From: Paralcaligenes ureilyticus
Lineage (GTDB): Bacteria; Pseudomonadota; Gammaproteobacteria; Burkholderiales; Burkholderiaceae_B
DNA length: 55,132 nt
Assembly (NCBI RefSeq): GCF_004346225.1
Contig: NZ_SMAJ01000022.1
Location: forward strand, 1-55,132
Reading direction: 5' to 3'
This document shows positions 1-9,272 of this stretch, piece by piece. The translations under genes and the position numbers were made by a program. The notes below the pieces were generated by a model. It did not search any database. It was not told the DNA's origin and saw nothing but the letters and a program-made list of their open reading frames with translations. Every line of letters starts with the position of its first letter. Position 1 is the stretch's first letter.

Positions 1-197
1 CGCCCGCCTGGACGAGGCAGACCCGGGCAGTCGGAGCGCGTAGCGCCCCGACCGCTGGACGGACCGGACGGTACCCACCCCTCGCCCTGCGGCGTGTTAA
101 TAGAACGACCTCACCACCCAAAACGACTCAAGAAACAGCGACGCGAAATGCGTTGAGTTCCGTAAACACTTCAACCGAAAATACCCTAGCGCTGCCG
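1..197. other. Left edge, no gene assigned
   Basis: This stretch lies beyond the 3' end of the leftward histidine kinase gene. A short open frame from base 2 runs into a stop at 41-43 and could be the tail of a rightward gene cut off by the window edge, but 13 codons are too few to recognise. No terminator hairpin with a T-run is visible here. Confidence 0.3.
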
Positions 198-2144
198 CTA
201 CATTTCAACCGCAGGCAGGCAAATTTCAAATGCCGTCCCGCGCGGCTCGTTGCTGCGCACCGAGATCGATCCGCCATGGCGCACGACAACCGTTTTCACC
301 AGCGCCAGTCCGAGGCCCGCACCCGAAGGGTTATGAGGCGCGTCTTCGTTCAGCCGGGTGAACGGCTCGAACAGGCCAGTTTGCTGCTGCAAACTGATGC
401 CCCGGCCCTGGTCGAGAATGAGAATCGCCCAGGCTTGGTCCCGGCGGTATACATGACAGCTGATTTCCGTGTGGTCGGGGCTGTACTTGATGGCGTTATC
501 GAGCAGGTTGCACACGGCGCGGGCGAGTAGCGTTGATTCGCCGTTTACCCAGGCCGCCTCCGGGTGATCCGTAAAGAGTATGGCCATATGATGTTGCTGC
601 CCGAGCGCCCAGAATTCATCGCACGCTTGTGTTACCAGATCGACCAGATCCAGCGGCTGGCGGGTAATTTCTATGGCCTCGGCTCGCGCAAGCTGCACAA
701 AACCGTCCACCAGGCCAAGGGTCTTGCGGGCGTGGGTATTGACGCGATCGAGCAGTTCCGGTTGCGGCAGGGCATGGCCGGGATGGCTTTGCATCTGTGT
801 GAGTGCAAGTATGGAGTTTTGCGGCGAGCGCATGTCGTGCGACAGGAACCGCAGAGTGGCTTCGCGTTTGCTTTGCGCGTGGCGCAATTGCGCGATGGCG
901 CCGTGCAGTTGAGTGATCCGTGCAGACAGAGAACCATCGGCGCGCGTGCGCTCTCCGGGCACCAGCGCCAGATCGATGGCGCCGCGTTCCGAGTTCAGCT
1001 TTCGCAGTTCGTGGTCGATGTGCTGCAGGGCGGCTTCCTGGCTGCGCCAGCTCCATACGGGATAGGCCAGGGCGACGCCGATCAGGCTTGCGGTAACCGG
1101 CATCCATATTTGCGCATAACGCATCAGCAGCCAGCTTGCTACAAAAATCAGCAGCAAAACGGCGGCAATGATCAAAAATGAACGTCGAGGCGACAGGCGG
1201 CGCAATGCCATGCACGCCAGCAATACCGGCAGGCAGGCCAACAGGGCGGTTTGCCAGCGCCCGGGGGTGCTTATCCATTGGTTTTCGAGAGCGCTTTGCA
1301 ACTCGTTGGCCAGGACTTCGACGCCGGACATGGCGTTGCCCATGCGGGCGGCCGGCGTCGAGAATTTATCGCCCAGGCCCGTGCCCCAGGCGCCTATCAG
1401 CACATATTTGTCTTTAAAACGGGCGGCCGGCACACGGCCGTCGAGTACGGCCCAATAGGGGTACATGGTGAAGTGGCCGGGAGGTCCGGCATAAGGAATC
1501 AATAAGGGCGTGGCAAGCGGCCGGGTTTTCAGGCGCGCCAGTGCGGTATCCGCTGCGGCGGCCTCCAGCATGGAGACGACGAAATGCTGGGCCTGCGCAC
1601 CCGAGGCCGGCGCACGCTGCAGGGTTACCGAACGCACCGTGCCATCGGAGTCGAGGTCGGCGTTGATATAACCGAGGCGATTAGCCGCTTCGGCCAGCGG
1701 CGCGAGCGGCCTTTGTCCGGTGCCCGCGCCCAACACCAGCGGCAGTACGACCCTGCCTTGACGGGACAGGGCTTGTGCGAGTTGTGCGTCGTCGTTGGGG
1801 AAGACGCGATCGGCATCCCCGAAAACAATATCCAGCCCTATAGCCTTTGCCTCGTGCAGCCGGTCCAGCAGCCGCGCGTGTACCGTGCGTCGCCAGGGCC
1901 AATGACCAAGCGCTTCCAGGCTACTGTCGTCGATGGCAATGATGGCGATGTCGGGCGATGCCGCCCGAGTGGTGGAGGTGGCCAGGGTGGCATCGTAAAA
2001 GGTTTGGTCAAGGCGAATCAGCCCCAGGCCAGTGCTGAAATAGCTGATCAGAAGCGTGAATAGCGCCAGGGAGGCGACCACCGCCCACCATTCAACCCGT
2101 ATGCGCTGTTCCAGATGCCACCAGAAGTCGGCATGACGCGCCAT
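198..2144 (-). CDS. CHASE2-domain sensor histidine kinase
   Basis: Membrane sensor kinase of 648 residues. A first membrane segment (about 19-40) is followed by an extracytoplasmic CHASE2 sensor domain (about 45-295), then further hydrophobic segments (about 298-365). The cytoplasmic part has a dimerisation/phosphoacceptor helix with the motif FLSHDMRSPQ, whose His436 is the likely phosphorylation site. The ATPase domain shows an N box (CNLLDNAIKYS), a G1 box (DQGRGIS), an F box (FEPFTRLN) and a G2 box (GAGLGLALVK). All catalytic boxes are intact. It is the last gene of a - strand operon and starts one base after the stop of the FecR/LysM gene, so it is very likely translationally coupled. 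Its natural partner is the response regulator two genes upstream. The signal sensed is unknown. Confidence 0.93.
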   Translation of the reverse strand: MARHADFWWHLEQRIRVEWWAVVASLALFTLLISYFSTGLGLIRLDQTFYDATLATSTTRAASPDIAIIAIDDSSLEALGHWPWRRTVHARLLDRLHEAKAIGLDIVFGDADRVFPNDDAQLAQALSRQGRVVLPLVLGAGTGQRPLAPLAEAANRLGYINADLDSDGTVRSVTLQRAPASGAQAQHFVVSMLEAAAADTALARLKTRPLATPLLIPYAGPPGHFTMYPYWAVLDGRVPAARFKDKYVLIGAWGTGLGDKFSTPAARMGNAMSGVEVLANELQSALENQWISTPGRWQTALLACLPVLLACMALRRLSPRRSFLIIAAVLLLIFVASWLLMRYAQIWMPVTASLIGVALAYPVWSWRSQEAALQHIDHELRKLNSERGAIDLALVPGERTRADGSLSARITQLHGAIAQLRHAQSKREATLRFLSHDMRSPQNSILALTQMQSHPGHALPQPELLDRVNTHARKTLGLVDGFVQLARAEAIEITRQPLDLVDLVTQACDEFWALGQQHHMAILFTDHPEAAWVNGESTLLARAVCNLLDNAIKYSPDHTEISCHVYRRDQAWAILILDQGRGISLQQQTGLFEPFTRLNEDAPHNPSGAGLGLALVKTVVVRHGGSISVRSNEPRGTAFEICLPAVEM

Positions 2145-2145
2145 A

Positions 2146-3237
2146 TCAATAATCGGTCAGCAACACGTAACTGCCATCGCCCGCCAGGATCGGAGCGCCA
2201 TCCGAAGAGTGTAAAACGCTGGCGCCCAAAAAAGCCCGTTGCGCGTCTCGCCCGCCAATTCCGAGCGAGTCAATGGCTCGGACCGCCACGTAGTAGGTGC
2301 CGGGACCCGGCGCGCCGAACGTGATGTCGGGCTTGTCAAACGACTGGCTTGAAACCAGATCGGCGCCGGCCTTGTCCGATGAGACTCGCACCAGATAGGA
2401 ACTGGCCGCGGCGACTGCCGGGAAACGCATGGACTGGCGTCCGCTTTTTCCAGTCGAGGCGGGCAGGTTGGGAGGAGGCAGCAAAGGCCGTATACCGAGC
2501 AGCTTGCCTTGAGCATCGATGGCGGTGCCCTGATCCTGGTGAAGCGTGGCGTTTTGCGCCTGCTCCGAGGTAATGTGCGCGACGCCCTTCAGAACCTCGC
2601 TTTGGGCGCCTCGGGAAGACGCGTGCACGCGCAGACGGGTGCCGCGCACGCCGGTAATGCTCAGAGGCGTGCGTACTTCGAACCGCCCAACGCCCGTTTC
2701 TTTGGGCGCTACGGTGGATTCCACCGAGCCCTGCTTCATGCTGATGACCGAGTCGGTCAGGCCGGCCCCCTTGAAAACACGCAGGCGTTTTATCTCCAGC
2801 GTAGACTCCGGGGGTATCGAAAGCAGGCTGCCGTCGTCAAGCTGCAAGGTGGCAAAGCCATTGGCGCCGGTGCGTACGGTTTTGCCTTCCGGGACTTGAT
2901 CCTTGGTGCGCAGGGCGCGGCCGTCGACGCTGGCCTGCCCGCTCACGTGGGTGACCAGCGCGCTTGCGGGCCGTTCCGGGATCATTGAAAAGGGGATCTT
3001 GATTTCCCGCCCGATTGCGAGCTTGGTGGGGTCCTGAACGGCGTTTAGCGCCTGCAGCCGGCCCCAGTTTCCCGCCCCGCTTGTAAATCGGCCGGCGAGG
3101 GCGGTCAGCGTGTCGTTGGGCATGATTTTGTACAGAAAATCGTCGCCGCGGGCGCCGGCAGCCTGGGCATATGCAATGCCGGGGGCGGCCCCGGTCAAGG
3201 CAATCAATAGCGGCAAAAACAGAAAGCGAGCAAGCAT
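2146..3237 (-). CDS. Exported LysM/FecR-domain protein
   Basis: A 363-residue exported protein. It begins with a signal peptide (cleavage probably after AYA, near residue 24). A LysM-like peptidoglycan-binding segment follows (about 33-82, ending in a typical GREIKIP), then a FecR domain (about 95-200, including GVRGTRLRV). The C-terminal part (about 260-345) looks like a fibronectin-III-type domain (YLVRVSSD...YYVAVRAID). FecR domains usually sit in the periplasm and relay or scaffold signals. Placed between a CHASE2 kinase and its response regulator, this protein may present a cell-wall-linked signal to the kinase. That role is inference; the domain calls rest on motif recognition. Confidence 0.85.
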   Translation of the reverse strand: MLARFLFLPLLIALTGAAPGIAYAQAAGARGDDFLYKIMPNDTLTALAGRFTSGAGNWGRLQALNAVQDPTKLAIGREIKIPFSMIPERPASALVTHVSGQASVDGRALRTKDQVPEGKTVRTGANGFATLQLDDGSLLSIPPESTLEIKRLRVFKGAGLTDSVISMKQGSVESTVAPKETGVGRFEVRTPLSITGVRGTRLRVHASSRGAQSEVLKGVAHITSEQAQNATLHQDQGTAIDAQGKLLGIRPLLPPPNLPASTGKSGRQSMRFPAVAAASSYLVRVSSDKAGADLVSSQSFDKPDITFGAPGPGTYYVAVRAIDSLGIGGRDAQRAFLGASVLHSSDGAPILAGDGSYVLLTDY

Positions 3238-3253
3238 GGGGTAATGAATGGGT

Positions 3254-3952
3254 TCAGGCGGGATTTTTGGGAATAAGTTCGAGACGGTACCCGAGGGCGT
3301 ACGACGAACTTAGCCTCACCCCGTTTTCAGGCCGCAGATCGAGCTTTTGGCGGATATTGGAAAGATGGGTGTCAAGGGTACGCGATGTGGCGGGAATTTC
3401 GCGGTTCCAGACGGCGGAGCTTAGAACATCTCTGGAAAACAGCCGTCCTGGATTGCGCAAAAACAACAGTGCCAGCTCGAATTCCTTAGGCGCCAGCGTA
3501 ATCGCCTGATCATGAAGCTGTATGGTGCGCGAGGCGGGGTCGACGGTATAAGCGCCTACATGGAATAAAGAATCGTTCGGCGTCGCCTGGTTACGGCGCG
3601 TGAGCGCTGCGATCCGCGCCAGCAGCTCCGCGGCGCGCAGGGGCTTGGACATATAGTCGTCGGCGCCTGCCTGCAAGCCTACGACCAGGTCTTCTTCCAG
3701 CGTGTGATTGGTCAGAAACAGCACGGGGATGGCATAACCCAGGTGCGTGCGTACCCAGCGCACAACGTCAATGCCCGACATATCGGGAACTTCCCAGTCA
3801 AGCAGCAGTAGATCGAAGGGCTGGGTTTTTTGCAATACGTCGAGTAGCTCCTTGCCCCGGGTGAAGATCGTGCACCGGTGTCCTGCGTCGATGAGTAGCT
3901 GTTGTATGAATTGCGCCTGGGCCAGTTCGTCTTCGAGGGAAGCAATATTCAT
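3254..3952 (-). CDS. OmpR/PhoB-family response regulator
   Basis: A 232-residue two-component regulator. The receiver domain (1-118) carries the acidic pair Glu7/Asp8, phosphoacceptor Asp52 in LLLLDWEVPD, switch residue Thr81 (FLTN) and Lys103 (SKP), so all phosphorylation residues are present. The C-terminal winged helix (about 130-228) has the OmpR-type features LAPKEFELALLFL and RTLDTHLSNIRQKL. It is the first gene of the - strand operon, 16 bp upstream of the FecR/LysM gene. It is transcribed away from rpsL, and the two share the intergenic region 3953-4441. The target genes are unknown; the adjacent operon may be autoregulated. Confidence 0.95.
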   Translation of the reverse strand: MNIASLEDELAQAQFIQQLLIDAGHRCTIFTRGKELLDVLQKTQPFDLLLLDWEVPDMSGIDVVRWVRTHLGYAIPVLFLTNHTLEEDLVVGLQAGADDYMSKPLRAAELLARIAALTRRNQATPNDSLFHVGAYTVDPASRTIQLHDQAITLAPKEFELALLFLRNPGRLFSRDVLSSAVWNREIPATSRTLDTHLSNIRQKLDLRPENGVRLSSSYALGYRLELIPKNPA

Positions 3953-4127
3953 GGGTGGGACTGGGTCCTTGAAATGATCGGCAAGCGGCTACCTGGACAA
4001 AAACCAAGGCCGTCCCAGGCTTGACGATAAAATGGATTCTTGTGTAAGCAATGGTACTTAAATGATGTTGCGGTGTCGAGCGCGTCACGTTTGCCCCAAA
4101 GCCTACGGTTGGGTAGTTGTCTTCCGA

Positions 4128-4157
4128 TTGACCATCGCTAGATTTGCATGCTAATAT
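4128..4157 (+). promoter_or_regulatory. Predicted str operon promoter
   Basis: A -35 box TTGACC at 4128-4133, an 18-bp spacer and a -10 box TAATAT at 4152-4157. The -10 is preceded by TGC, an extended -10. It reads toward rpsL, with a transcription start predicted near 4164. It is the best promoter match in the region. The call is from sequence only. Confidence 0.65.
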
Positions 4158-4285
4158 GCCCAGCTAACTGACAATTTTATAGATTAATTGCCCGTTAGCC
4201 GTTGCAGGTAAAATGCAACGGCGAAACAGCTACAAAGTAGTTATAAACATGCTTCAAAAGGCAAGACCCGCTCTTTTACGTTATT

Positions 4286-4323
4286 CGTCTTGGGCGGTTT
4301 TGCATAACCGCCCAAGACGTTTT
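4286..4323 (+). terminator. Terminator-like hairpin in the rpsL leader
   Basis: A perfect 14-bp stem (4286-4299 paired with 4306-4319, CGTCTTGGGCGGTT and its complement) with a 6-base loop, followed by TTTT. It lies about 120 nt downstream of the predicted str promoter and about 120 nt upstream of rpsL, with no rightward gene before it. It is either an attenuator for the str operon or a barrier to transcription from further left. Confidence 0.6.
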
Positions 4324-4441
4324 GCTGTCGGCTTTGTGCTGGCGACAGGTGTCTGGCGACTCATTCAAATACGTAAATTCAGTACGCAATATAGTACTTA
4401 AGAGTGCGAAAAACGTACAGGTCAAAGGATGCGTAAAGGCC

Positions 4442-4819
4442 ATGCCAACCATTAGCCAACTCGTGCGCAAGCCGCGCGAAGTCAGTAGCGCGAACAGCAA
4501 GAGCCCCGCGCTCGAAAACTGCCCTCAGCGCCGTGGTGTCTGCACTCGTGTGTACACCACAACCCCCAAAAAGCCTAACTCGGCGCTGCGTAAGGTTGCC
4601 AAGGTGCGCCTTACCAACGGTTTCGAAGTTATTTCGTATATTGGTGGCGAAGGCCACAACCTGCAAGAACACTCGGTGGTTCTTGTGCGTGGCGGCCGGG
4701 TAAAGGATTTGCCTGGTGTGCGGTACCACATTGTGCGTGGTTCGCTCGATTTGCAAGGGGTTAAAGACCGCAAGCAGTCGCGTTCCAAATACGGCGCCAA
4801 ACGTCCGAAAAAATCGTAA
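4442..4819 (+). CDS. rpsL: 30S ribosomal protein S12
   Basis: S12 of the decoding centre, 125 residues. The start at 4442 ([13 protein letters not shown]) gives the conserved N-terminus; the frame is open further upstream but that part is leader. The universally conserved [12 protein letters not shown] and [13 protein letters not shown] segments are present with Lys and Pro at the usual positions, so nothing here suggests streptomycin resistance. It is the first gene of the str operon, followed by rpsG after 133 bp, an unusually long gap for this operon. Confidence 0.98.
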   Translation: MPTISQLVRKPREVSSANSKSPALENCPQRRGVCTRVYTTTPKKPNSALRKVAKVRLTNGFEVISYIGGEGHNLQEHSVVLVRGGRVKDLPGVRYHIVRGSLDLQGVKDRKQSRSKYGAKRPKKS

Positions 4820-4952
4820 AACCTATGGCCAGCCTGTCTGGTCAATCAAGTGCAGCGGTGGATATGGTGTCCATCGCAGGTAAGTGGCCATCGTTTAAAT
4901 GGCCGTGGTCGTGCAAAGCACGGCTCAACTGAACTGTCACAAGGAAGTAAAA

Positions 4953-5423
4953 ATGCCCCGTCGTCGCGAAGTTCCCAAACGTGAAATTCTCCCTGATCCT
5001 AAATTTGGCAGTGTCGATCTGGCCAAATTCATGAACGTAGTCATGCTGTCGGGCAAAAAAGCAGTGGCCGAACGCATCATCTATGGTGCCCTGGACCAGG
5101 TGCAGGCTAAAACCGGCAAAGAGCCTATCGAGATTTTCAATCTTGCCATCACCAACATCAAGCCTGTTGTTGAAGTCAAAAGCCGCCGTGTAGGTGGTGC
5201 AAACTATCAAGTGCCTGTAGAAGTGCGCCCCGTGCGCCGCCTGGCGCTGGCCATGCGCTGGTTGCGTGAAGCAGCCAAGAAACGTGGCGAAAAATCGATG
5301 GATTTGCGCCTGGCCGGTGAGCTGATGGATGCGGCCGAAGGTCGCGGCGCCGCAATGAAAAAGCGTGAAGACACGCACAAAATGGCCGAAGCCAATAAAG
5401 CCTTCAGTCATTTCCGCTGGTAA
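4953..5423 (+). CDS. rpsG: 30S ribosomal protein S7
   Basis: S7 binds the 3' major domain of 16S rRNA and nucleates assembly of the 30S head. It is 156 residues long, the normal bacterial length. The start at 4953 ([13 protein letters not shown]) follows an AAGGAAG ribosome-binding site; an in-frame upstream ATG at 4899 would add an unconserved extension. In E. coli, S7 represses str operon translation in the rpsL-rpsG gap; the 133-bp gap here would be the equivalent place. fusA follows after 15 bp. Confidence 0.98.
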   Translation: MPRRREVPKREILPDPKFGSVDLAKFMNVVMLSGKKAVAERIIYGALDQVQAKTGKEPIEIFNLAITNIKPVVEVKSRRVGGANYQVPVEVRPVRRLALAMRWLREAAKKRGEKSMDLRLAGELMDAAEGRGAAMKKREDTHKMAEANKAFSHFRW

Positions 5424-5438
5424 TCTAAGGATACGAAC

Positions 5439-7541
5439 ATGGCTCGCAAAACCCCCATTGAGCGCTACCGCAATATTGGCATTTCTGCGCACATTGATGC
5501 AGGGAAAACCACCACTACCGAACGCATTCTGTTCTACACCGGCGTTAACCATAAAATTGGCGAAGTCCATGATGGCGCGGCCACCATGGACTGGATGGAG
5601 CAAGAGCAAGAGCGTGGCATTACCATCACCTCGGCGGCCACCACGGCGTTCTGGCGCGGTATGGCCGGCAACTATCCTGAGCACCGCATCAATATCATTG
5701 ATACCCCGGGGCACGTCGATTTCACTATCGAGGTAGAACGTTCCATGCGCGTGCTCGACGGCGCCTGCATGGTGTATTGCGCCGTGGGCGGCGTGCAGCC
5801 GCAATCCGAGACGGTATGGCGTCAGGCCAACAAGTACGGCGTCCCTCGCCTGGCGTTCATCAACAAGATGGACCGCACGGGCGCGAACTTCTTCAAGGTC
5901 TACGATCAGATGAAGTCGCGCTTGAAGGGCAACCCCGTGCCTATCGTTATTCCTATCGGCGCTGAAGACACCTTCACGGGTGTGGTCGATCTCGTGAAGA
6001 TGAAAGGCATAGTCTGGGACGAAGCCAGCCAGGGCACCAAGTTCGAATACATCGACATCCCGGCCGACCTGGTCGGCTTGGCCAATGAATGGCGCGAGAA
6101 GCTTGTCGAATCGGCCGCGGAGTCGTCCGAGGAGCTGATGAACAAATACCTGGAAACGGGTGTTCTGACTGAAGACGAGATCAATCTGGGAATTCGCACG
6201 CGGACTATCGCGGGCGAAATTCAACCCATGCTGTGCGGCACGGCGTTCAAGAACAAGGGCGTGCAGCGCATGCTGGACGCGGTGATCGATTACCTGCCTT
6301 CGCCGGTGGATATTCCTCCTGTTGAAGGTCAGGATGACGACGGTAATGTGGTGACCCGCGTCGCTGACGACAGCTCCAAGTTTACGGCGCTGGCATTCAA
6401 GTTGATGAGCGACCCGTTTGTCGGCCAATTGACGTTTGTTCGGGTTTATTCCGGCGTGCTGAAGTCGGGCGATACGGTTTACAACCCCATCAAGGGCAAG
6501 AAAGAGCGTATCGGCCGTATTTTGCAGATGCACTCCAACAATCGCTCGGAGATCAAGGAAGTTCTGGCCGGCGACATTGCCGCCGTCGTGGGTCTGAAAG
6601 ACGTGACTACGGGCGAAACACTGTGCGATCTCGATTCGCACGTGCTGCTCGAACGCATGATATTCCCGGAGCCCGTGATTTCGCAGGCCGTCGAGCCCAA
6701 GACCAAGGCTGACCAGGAAAAAATGGGCATTGCCTTGTCGCGCCTGGCGCAGGAAGATCCGTCATTTCGCGTACGCAGCGACGAAGAGTCGGGCCAAACC
6801 ATTATTTCAGGCATGGGCGAACTGCACCTTGAAGTGCTGGTCGACCGCATGAAGCGCGAGTTCGGCGTGGAAGCCAATGTGGGTAAACCGCAAGTGGCCT
6901 ACCGCGAAACGATACGCAAGGTTTGCGAAGAGATCGAAGGCAAATTCGTCAAGCAATCGGGTGGTCGCGGCCAATATGGTCACGTCGTGCTCAAGCTCGA
7001 ACCCTTGCCTCCCGGCGGTGGCTTTGAGTTCGTCGATGCCATCAAGGGCGGCGTGGTTCCGCGCGAATACATCCCCGCGGTCGAGAAAGGCCTTCGCGAT
7101 ACCTTGCCGGCCGGTGTGGTGGCGGGTTATCCGGTGGTCGATGTCAAGGCGACGCTGTTTTTCGGTTCGTACCACGACGTGGACTCCAATGAAAACGCGT
7201 TCCGCATGGCTGCATCCATAGCGTTCAAAGACGGTATGCGCAAGGCCAGCCCGGTTCTGCTCGAGCCCATGATGGCGGTCGAGGTGGAAACGCCTGAAGA
7301 TTATGCCGGTACGGTGATGGGTGATCTGTCTTCGCGCCGCGGCATGGTTCAAGGGATGGACGACATGGTCGGCGGCGGCAAGGTTATCAAGGCCGAGGTG
7401 CCTCTGGCCGAGATGTTCGGGTATGCAACCAGCCTGCGGTCGCAGACACAGGGCCGTGCTACGTACACCATGGAGTTCAAGCACTACTCTGAAGCACCTA
7501 AAAACGTGGCCGAAGAAGTCATCAGCGCACGTGGTAAGTAA
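5439..7541 (+). CDS. fusA: Elongation factor G
   Basis: Translocation GTPase of 700 residues, full length. GTPase motifs are intact: G1 [18 protein letters not shown]2 [12 protein letters not shown]3 DTPGHVDF and G4 [10 protein letters not shown]. Domain IV ([20 protein letters not shown] onwards, near residue 490) and domain V follow. It is co-transcribed with rpsG. A hairpin with a T-tract sits between this gene and tuf, so tuf may be set at a different level from fusA. Confidence 0.98.
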   Translation: MARKTPIERYRNIGISAHIDAGKTTTTERILFYTGVNHKIGEVHDGAATMDWMEQEQERGITITSAATTAFWRGMAGNYPEHRINIIDTPGHVDFTIEVERSMRVLDGACMVYCAVGGVQPQSETVWRQANKYGVPRLAFINKMDRTGANFFKVYDQMKSRLKGNPVPIVIPIGAEDTFTGVVDLVKMKGIVWDEASQGTKFEYIDIPADLVGLANEWREKLVESAAESSEELMNKYLETGVLTEDEINLGIRTRTIAGEIQPMLCGTAFKNKGVQRMLDAVIDYLPSPVDIPPVEGQDDDGNVVTRVADDSSKFTALAFKLMSDPFVGQLTFVRVYSGVLKSGDTVYNPIKGKKERIGRILQMHSNNRSEIKEVLAGDIAAVVGLKDVTTGETLCDLDSHVLLERMIFPEPVISQAVEPKTKADQEKMGIALSRLAQEDPSFRVRSDEESGQTIISGMGELHLEVLVDRMKREFGVEANVGKPQVAYRETIRKVCEEIEGKFVKQSGGRGQYGHVVLKLEPLPPGGGFEFVDAIKGGVVPREYIPAVEKGLRDTLPAGVVAGYPVVDVKATLFFGSYHDVDSNENAFRMAASIAFKDGMRKASPVLLEPMMAVEVETPEDYAGTVMGDLSSRRGMVQGMDDMVGGGKVIKAEVPLAEMFGYATSLRSQTQGRATYTMEFKHYSEAPKNVAEEVISARGK

Positions 7542-7547
7542 TTAGAG

Positions 7548-7580
7548 CCTGCCCACTCGGAGTGGGCAGGTAAATTTTTT
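7548..7580 (+). terminator. Intrinsic terminator/attenuator between fusA and tuf
   Basis: A perfect 10-bp stem CCTGCCCACT (7548-7557) and AGTGGGCAGG (7561-7570) with a CGG loop, followed by TAAATTTTTT. It lies 6 bp after the fusA stop and about 30 bp before tuf. No strong promoter is visible in the short gap after it, so partial read-through, or a promoter inside fusA, would be needed to express tuf. Confidence 0.75.
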
Positions 7581-7610
7581 GTTTCCTTGAAAATATCGAT
7601 AGGATAAATC

Positions 7611-8801
<1,191 letters not shown>

Positions 8802-8861
8802 TTGATACCTGCGTAGGAAGGGGCGGACAGCCTCTTCCTCTTTCGTTCTTTAGGACACATC

Positions 8862-9173
8862 ATGAAAAATCAGAAAATCCGCATCCGCTTGAAAGCGTTT
8901 GATTACAAATTGATCGATCAATCGGCGGCTGAAATCGTTGAAACGGCCAAACGCACGGGCGCAGTCGTGCGCGGCCCGGTGCCGTTGCCTACACGTATTC
9001 GCCGCTACGACGTCCTGAGCTCGCCTCACGTCAACAAGACGGCCCGCGATCAGTTCGAAATGCGCACTCATCAGCGCCTGATGGATATTGTCGACCCTAC
9101 CGACAAGACCGTCGATGCCTTGATGCGCCTTGACCTGCCTGCTGGCGTAGACGTGGAAATTGCACTGCAGTAA
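8862..9173 (+). CDS. rpsJ: 30S ribosomal protein S10
   Basis: S10 of the 30S head, also the NusE antitermination factor; 103 residues, the same length as E. coli S10. Conserved [19 protein letters not shown] and the RTHQRLMDI segment are present. In most bacteria it opens the S10 operon directly before rplC. Here it closes the str transcript: a strong terminator follows 34 bp after its stop and rplC is 9.5 kb away. Confidence 0.98.
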   Translation: MKNQKIRIRLKAFDYKLIDQSAAEIVETAKRTGAVVRGPVPLPTRIRRYDVLSSPHVNKTARDQFEMRTHQRLMDIVDPTDKTVDALMRLDLPAGVDVEIALQ

Positions 9174-9206
9174 AGTTTCGCAACCCCCCATGGGGGTTAA
9201 GATGAG

Positions 9207-9243
9207 AAAACGCCGTACTTGGACAGTACGGCGTTTTTGTTTT
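9207..9243 (+). terminator. Strong intrinsic terminator after rpsJ
   Basis: A perfect 9-bp stem CGCCGTACT (9211-9219) and AGTACGGCG (9225-9233), extended by A-T pairing, followed by TTTTTGTTTT. An ACCCCC/GGGGGT mini-hairpin lies just upstream (9183-9198). It marks the real end of the str transcript and separates rpsJ from all later ribosomal genes. Confidence 0.88.
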
Positions 9244-9272
9244 ATGGTGACCGGGTAAGAGAGGGATCGAAA

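Larger units (their letters stand above)
3953..4441. promoter_or_regulatory. Divergent regulatory region and rpsL leader
   Basis: A gene-free stretch between the leftward response regulator and rpsL. It contains a good sigma-70 promoter for the str operon (4128-4157), a terminator-like hairpin (4286-4323) and, just after it, a short CTGTCG/CGACAG inverted repeat (4325-4330 and 4343-4348). A GTTGCA...TGCAAC repeat lies at 4201-4219. The predicted rpsL leader is therefore about 275 nt long and structured. No open frame with a convincing ribosome-binding site is seen in it. Confidence 0.6.

Noticed and set aside
1-43. Tail of rpoC or another rightward gene at the window edge
   Set aside because: Only 13 codons are visible and they contain no recognisable motif.
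4499-4819. Streptomycin-resistance mutation in rpsL
   Set aside because: The [10 protein letters not shown] and [13 protein letters not shown] segments carry the usual residues.
4842-6641. Long - strand open frame of 599 codons opposite rpsG and fusA
   Set aside because: It is antisense to two certain genes, is rich in His/Arg/Ala as expected from the reverse of high-GC codons, and matches no family I recognise.
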